Part shown: positions 39,008 through 43,446 of the stretch, piece after piece
Position numbering within the stretch: position 1 is the first letter of the stretch
Layout of the letters: every line of letters starts with the position of its first letter
NCBI GenBank assembly: GCA_027364815.1
Contig: DAHXOQ010000003.1
Span: 1 to 43,446 of the forward strand
Direction: 5' to 3'
DNA from: Acidobacteriaceae bacterium
GTDB taxonomy: Bacteria; Acidobacteriota; Terriglobia; Terriglobales; Acidobacteriaceae
DNA length: 43,446 nt
Program-made: the position numbers and the translations under genes
Notes under the pieces: model-generated
Told to the model about the DNA's origin: nothing
The model's database searches: none
The model's input: only the letters and a program-made list of their open reading frames with translations

Positions 39008-41857
39008 TCAACCCGTATTTCTCAAACCCGCCGAAATTCCGCTGATCGTCGCGGCAATTGCGCGGTTCACCTCAGGCGTATCTTCGCCCCCGCGTTTCCT
39101 GCGCAGCATCTCCACCTGGATCAAATGCATCGGGTCAACATACGGGTTGCGGAGTTTGATCGACCGCGCCAGCACCTTATTCGATTCGAGCAGCACACTC
39201 TGTCCCGTTGCCACGAGCACCGCTTGGACACTGCGTTTGAACTCAGCTTCCAAAACAGAGTAAACGCGCTCACGCAAACCTTCAGGTTGAACCAGCGTTG
39301 AGTAAAGCCGCGCAGTTTCAAGATCGGCCTTGCCCAGCGCCATCTCCACGTTACGAATTAAATCAATGAATAACGGGAACTCCCTCGCCATCGTGCGCAA
39401 AATCTCCACCGCGCCCGGTTTCTTCAAAAATTCTTCGAACGCATACCCCACGCCAAACCACGCCGGAATCAGCAGCCGCGATTGCGTCCCCCCAAAGACC
39501 CACGGAATCGCGCGTAGATCTGCCAGATTATGCGAGTTTTTCCTTCGCGCCGGCCGCGACCCTATCTTCGCATTCTCCAACTCGCCAACTGGCGTCGATT
39601 GCTCAAAGTACTCCAGCACCTCGGGATCTTCAAGAATATGCTTGCGATAAAACGCATACGAAGTCGTGGAGAGCTCGTCGAGCACAGCCTCCCACTCCGG
39701 CTTCAGCACACCGGTGAAGTGGCCTTGAGGGTCGCGCGCATTTGGCCTTGCCAGCGCGTCGAGCGACGCTGCAATCATCAGCTCAAGATTGCGCTCCGCC
39801 AAAACCTCTTCAGCATATTTGAAGTTCAGCACCTCACCCTGCTCGGTGATGCGAATCTGCCCATCAAACGAATCCATCGGCTGAGCAAAGATCGCGCGAT
39901 GCGTCGGCCCACCACCGCGTCCCACCGTCCCGCCGCGCCCATGGAATAGCCGCAGCTTGATTCCGCACTCGCGCGCTACTGTATGCAATGCTCGGTGCGC
40001 GCGGAAAATCTCCCACGTGCTCGTCAACATTCCGCCATCTTTGTTCGAGTCAGAGTAGCCCAGCATCAGTTCCTGCCAATTCCCCCAGCTCTTGAGCAGT
40101 CGCTGATAATCTTTACGGCTCCAAAGCTCTCGGCAAATCGCCGGAGCATTGCGCAAATCTTCTATCGATTCGAAAAGCGGAACCGGCATCAGACCTGGGT
40201 CTGAACCATCGCCTTCCACTTTCACGCCGCTCAAACGTGCCAGCCGAATCACAGCCAGTACGTCATCCACTGAAGCAGCGCCGCTGATCACATACTGCCG
40301 AATCGACTCCGGAGTAATTCCCGCCTTCACCTCTGCAATCACGCCAAAAGTCGCCAGCACATTCGCCGTCTCCGCTGAAAACTCCGCCGGCAGCTCTGCA
40401 TTCATTGTGTCCGCGATTGTCTCTCTCAGCGCCGACTCATGCACGCGCGCATGCTGGCGAATATCGAGCGTCTGCAAATGCAAACCAAAACATCGCACAG
40501 CAAGCAGCATCGGATCAATGAGCACACGAGCAATGCGCACGCCATTGTGCGCCACCAGCGAACTGCGCAGCAAATCCAAATCAGCCAGCAATTCCGCCGC
40601 ACTCATATAAGGCGCAAGAGTTGAGCTCAAAATCTCATCGGCAGTTCGTTGCGCAGCCGTCAGCGCTATCACTCCAGGCTGCTCCGGCCCGCCCAGCATG
40701 CTCTTGAGTCTCGCCTTGATGCAAATCGCAAAACGGCGATAGTACTCAAACTCAAATTGCTCACCGAATATCTGGTTGTCAGATTGGTGCGACGCACTGA
40801 GGTACGCTTCAAGCCTGGTCTTCAGTTCCTCGCTGACGCCGGATTGCTGCGCACTCGTGCTCAGGTATTCGATGATTTGCTGAACTTCCCTTTGATAAAA
40901 CTGCAGCAAATGCGCGCGTGCCATCTGAATCGCCTCACGCGTCACCTCAGGCGTAACAAAAGGATTGCCATCGCGATCGCCGCCTATCCACGATCCAAAC
41001 GCCAGCACACTCGGCAGCTCATGCGTCTCCAATTCCAATCCATAAGCCGTGCGCAGAGCCTCGCCAATTTCGCGGTAGAGCGCAGGCAACGTCGCAAAGA
41101 TGGAGACGTCATAATAATCCAGTCCCATCTTGATTTCATCGTAAACCTTAGGCCGTCGCGAGCGAACCTCATCTGTCTGCCACAGAGAAGTAATCTCCGC
41201 GCGCACCGCCTCTTCAAGCCGCGCAATCTCCTGCTCCGGAATCGGAATGCGATCGAGCTCGGCAAGCAACTCGCCAATGCGCCTCCGCTTGAACATCACT
41301 GACCGTCGCGCAATCTCCGTCGGATGGGCAGTAAACACCGGCACAACCAAAACCTGTCGCAGCCAATCCAGAGCCTCATCCGCGCTGATCCCAACCCGCC
41401 GCATCTCGCGCAAAGTTCCAGCCAGCGACCCGCGTTGCTGGTCCGCCTCACCCGTCAACTGCAGCGCAACTCTGCGTCGCTTGCGATGATTCGTCTCCGC
41501 CAAATTGATAAGCTCAAAGAAAAATGCAAAGGCGCGCGTCAGCAGCAATGCACGCTCAACCGGTAGCGAATGCAGAACCCCAAGCGCTGACTCGGCAAGT
41601 CGTGCGGCCTCTTCATGCGTGCTCGCCTCGCGACGCCGAATTGTTCCCTGCCGTAGCGCCTCCACCAGGCGAAAAAACTCGTCGCCCACTTGCTCGCGCA
41701 GAACTTCGCCCAGCAACGTGCCGAGCGAACGCACATCGCGCCGAAGTGGCGCTTCCTTCAGCTCGCCGGAGCGCGCCTCAAGCTCAGCAAGTCTCTGCGT
41801 CCAATTCTCCGGGCTCCATAGTCGAATGGCCATCGTCTTTCCATTATCCATTGCCAC
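39008..41857 (-). CDS. ppc: Phosphoenolpyruvate carboxylase
   Basis: VFTAHPTEIARRS, GYSDSNKDGG, FHGRGGTVGRGGGP, C-terminal RNTG; alternative start MAIRL at 41833. Confidence 0.96.
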   Translation of the reverse strand: MAMDNGKTMAIRLWSPENWTQRLAELEARSGELKEAPLRRDVRSLGTLLGEVLREQVGDEFFRLVEALRQGTIRRREASTHEEAARLAESALGVLHSLPVERALLLTRAFAFFFELINLAETNHRKRRRVALQLTGEADQQRGSLAGTLREMRRVGISADEALDWLRQVLVVPVFTAHPTEIARRSVMFKRRRIGELLAELDRIPIPEQEIARLEEAVRAEITSLWQTDEVRSRRPKVYDEIKMGLDYYDVSIFATLPALYREIGEALRTAYGLELETHELPSVLAFGSWIGGDRDGNPFVTPEVTREAIQMARAHLLQFYQREVQQIIEYLSTSAQQSGVSEELKTRLEAYLSASHQSDNQIFGEQFEFEYYRRFAICIKARLKSMLGGPEQPGVIALTAAQRTADEILSSTLAPYMSAAELLADLDLLRSSLVAHNGVRIARVLIDPMLLAVRCFGLHLQTLDIRQHARVHESALRETIADTMNAELPAEFSAETANVLATFGVIAEVKAGITPESIRQYVISGAASVDDVLAVIRLARLSGVKVEGDGSDPGLMPVPLFESIEDLRNAPAICRELWSRKDYQRLLKSWGNWQELMLGYSDSNKDGGMLTSTWEIFRAHRALHTVARECGIKLRLFHGRGGTVGRGGGPTHRAIFAQPMDSFDGQIRITEQGEVLNFKYAEEVLAERNLELMIAASLDALARPNARDPQGHFTGVLKPEWEAVLDELSTTSYAFYRKHILEDPEVLEYFEQSTPVGELENAKIGSRPARRKNSHNLADLRAIPWVFGGTQSRLLIPAWFGVGYAFEEFLKKPGAVEILRTMAREFPLFIDLIRNVEMALGKADLETARLYSTLVQPEGLRERVYSVLEAEFKRSVQAVLVATGQSVLLESNKVLARSIKLRNPYVDPMHLIQVEMLRRKRGGEDTPEVNRAIAATISGISAGLRNTG

Positions 41858-41931
41858 AAGCCGGCAACTGAAATCGAAATCGCTGACTTTCCCGCATCTT
41901 GAGCTCTTTTGATCAAGTTATTGTCACTACA

Positions 41932-41974
41932 AAAACACAAAAAAATGCGGCTAGCCTGCTCAAGGGCCAGCCGC
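41932..41974 (-). terminator. Rho-independent terminator of the Pal-like gene
   Basis: Minus strand GCGGCTGGCC...GGCTAGCCGC followed by ATTTTTTTGTGTTTTTG. Confidence 0.8.
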
Positions 41975-42067
41975 AATCTGCAAGTCGTACAGAATCTTTG
42001 CTCTAATCCGATAGACGCACTCGAATTAATTCCGCTCACGCAACCGCGAAATATGAATACATTGTCA

Positions 42068-42832
42068 TCAATGCTGCTTGTTATCCAGCGCAAATCCTGC
42101 ACGCCGATTCTTCGCCCAGCATTCCTCACTCGATTCAGTGCAGAACGGCTTCTCTTTGCCGTAACTCACCACACGAATGCGGTTATCGCTCACGCCAGCG
42201 GCTACTAGCGCTCGCTTTGCGGCCTCTGAACGATTTTGCCCCAGCGCCAGATTGTATTCATTTGAACCGCGTTCATCGCAGTAGCCGCCAATCACGATGT
42301 GGTAGCGCGGATGCTTCACCAGGAACGCCGCATCTTTCGCCAGCACCGCTTGCGCCGCCTCATCCAGTTTGTAAGCGTCGTACCCAAAGAACGCATCTTC
42401 CATGCTCGTACGGAATAGCTGCTCTTCTGCCGCGCTCAATTCAGGGCCTTCACTCCCAACGCCGTTGTCGCTGTTGCTTTGTGGGCGATTCACTGTCACG
42501 CGAACCGAATCCTCGCCTGTACCGCCATCGCCCTTTGCTACCACGCGATAGGTTGTTGACTCCGTTGGTGAGACGGTGCGCTTGCCCGATGAGGGCACGT
42601 CGCCGATTCCGTCGATTTGCACACTGTTGGCATTACTTGTATTCCAGCTCAACTCCACTGAATCGCCTGCCAATATCGTCGTTGGATTCGCTGAAATATG
42701 TGCCGTTGGCGCAGCTACCTCAGGCGCCGTCGAATTGTTTGATGCTGGTGGAGTCTTTTTGCCGCAGCCGGCGATTGAAAGTAGGGTAATTATCAGGATT
42801 GCAGGAATCAAAATACGTACATGCGATTTCAA
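42068..42832 (-). CDS. pal: Pal-type OmpA-domain lipoprotein with an Ig-like domain insertion
   Basis: Lipobox SIAGCGKK; ISANPTTILAGDSVELSWNTSNANSVQIDGIGDV; IVIGGYCDERGSNEYNLALGQNRSEAAKRAL. Confidence 0.88.
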   Translation of the reverse strand: MKSHVRILIPAILIITLLSIAGCGKKTPPASNNSTAPEVAAPTAHISANPTTILAGDSVELSWNTSNANSVQIDGIGDVPSSGKRTVSPTESTTYRVVAKGDGGTGEDSVRVTVNRPQSNSDNGVGSEGPELSAAEEQLFRTSMEDAFFGYDAYKLDEAAQAVLAKDAAFLVKHPRYHIVIGGYCDERGSNEYNLALGQNRSEAAKRALVAAGVSDNRIRVVSYGKEKPFCTESSEECWAKNRRAGFALDNKQH

Positions 42833-43217
42833 GTGATTACTCCTTTGTCTGTTCTATTGACGTTGCTTTGCTCGGTTTGTGCGCTGCTCTTTCAAAACCC
42901 TGAAAAAGATGCTCATTTTTCTGTGACGCATTAGGAGTGAAAAAAGTTCATAGAACTGAAGGTAAGATTCCTGAAAATCCCATAATCTGACCCATTCTTG
43001 CCACTATCCAGCCACTCCGCAGAGTACATTTCCGTGGTCAGACCCTCTGCATCCATACACTCTATCACCGCTCCGTTAGCATGAAGCGTATCGTTTGGAA
43101 CGTGTATTCCCTTAGTTAAGTCCTCGCCTTCAGCAGCCGATTGAATCTCCCCGCTGCTACAATCATTTTGGCGCGATTAGCAGTCTGTTCCCCAGCTACA
43201 CCTCGCCACGGAACGCC

Positions 43218-43446
43218 ATGAGCCTGAACCTATACAACACTCTGAGTGGAAAAATTGAAGCCATCACCCCAACCCCGGGCCAACCGCTTGGCATATACGC
43301 CTGCGGGCCAACTGTCTACGACTACGGCCACATCGGCAACTTCCGCACCTTCCTCCACGTCGACCTCCTCCGCCGCACCGCCCGCCTCAACGGCCTCGCC
43401 CTCCACCACGTCATGAACATCACCGACGTCGACGACAAGATCATCC
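43218..43446 (+). CDS. cysS: Cysteinyl-tRNA synthetase, N-terminal part (truncated by window edge)
   Basis: MSLNLYNTLSGKIEAITPTPGQPLGIYACGPTVYDYGHIGNFRTFLHVDLLRR...MNITDVDDKII. Confidence 0.95.
   Translation, partial: MSLNLYNTLSGKIEAITPTPGQPLGIYACGPTVYDYGHIGNFRTFLHVDLLRRTARLNGLALHHVMNITDVDDKII

Noticed and set aside
40649-41302. 217-aa plus-strand ORF inside ppc
   Set aside because: Antisense shadow of a highly conserved gene; Arg/Leu-rich low-complexity-like translation.
43034-43046. GTGGTCAGACCCT, a partial match to the GntR operator
   Set aside because: Right arm does not match the palindrome, and the site lies in the pal/cysS gap without uronate genes; likely chance.

Overview
The window looks like an acidobacterial chromosome segment (inferred from gene families and gene style; no database search was run). 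Left third (about 1-18.5 kb): a pectin/uronate-utilisation neighbourhood. A leftward operon uxaC > exuT-like MFS > LarA-family (nickel-pincer nucleotide) protein > truncated UxaE-like epimerase is followed by a FadR-type GntR regulator, a PfkB/KDG-kinase-like gene divergent from a short-form 6-phosphogluconate dehydrogenase, GH28 and GH79-like hydrolases, a large TonB-dependent receptor divergent from a membrane-anchored winged-helix regulator, and an arylsulfotransferase-like lipoprotein. Two identical 13-bp palindromes (GTGGTCTGACCAC) lie directly downstream of near-identical -35/-10 elements at the uxaC and kinase promoters, which defines a probable local regulon. Middle: tRNA-Val(GAC), a CDP-alcohol phosphatidyltransferase, a tiny Zn-ribbon protein, and a complete iscRSUA-hscBA-fdx-iscX operon. 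The isc operon has three unusual features: an extra single-TM micro-ORF, twin 16-nt hairpins before iscU, and an HscB with an N-terminal tetracysteine motif like mitochondrial HSC20. Right part: yraN, a class-III aminotransferase, a second TonB-dependent receptor, an S9 prolyl oligopeptidase, a PhzF-like protein, a CheY-like protein, a PIN/TRAM protein, an unknown protein, ppc, a Pal-like lipoprotein and the start of cysS. Best candidate for new biology: a uronate pathway that may branch through a nickel-dependent LarA-type 2-epimerase and a decarboxylating 6PGDH.
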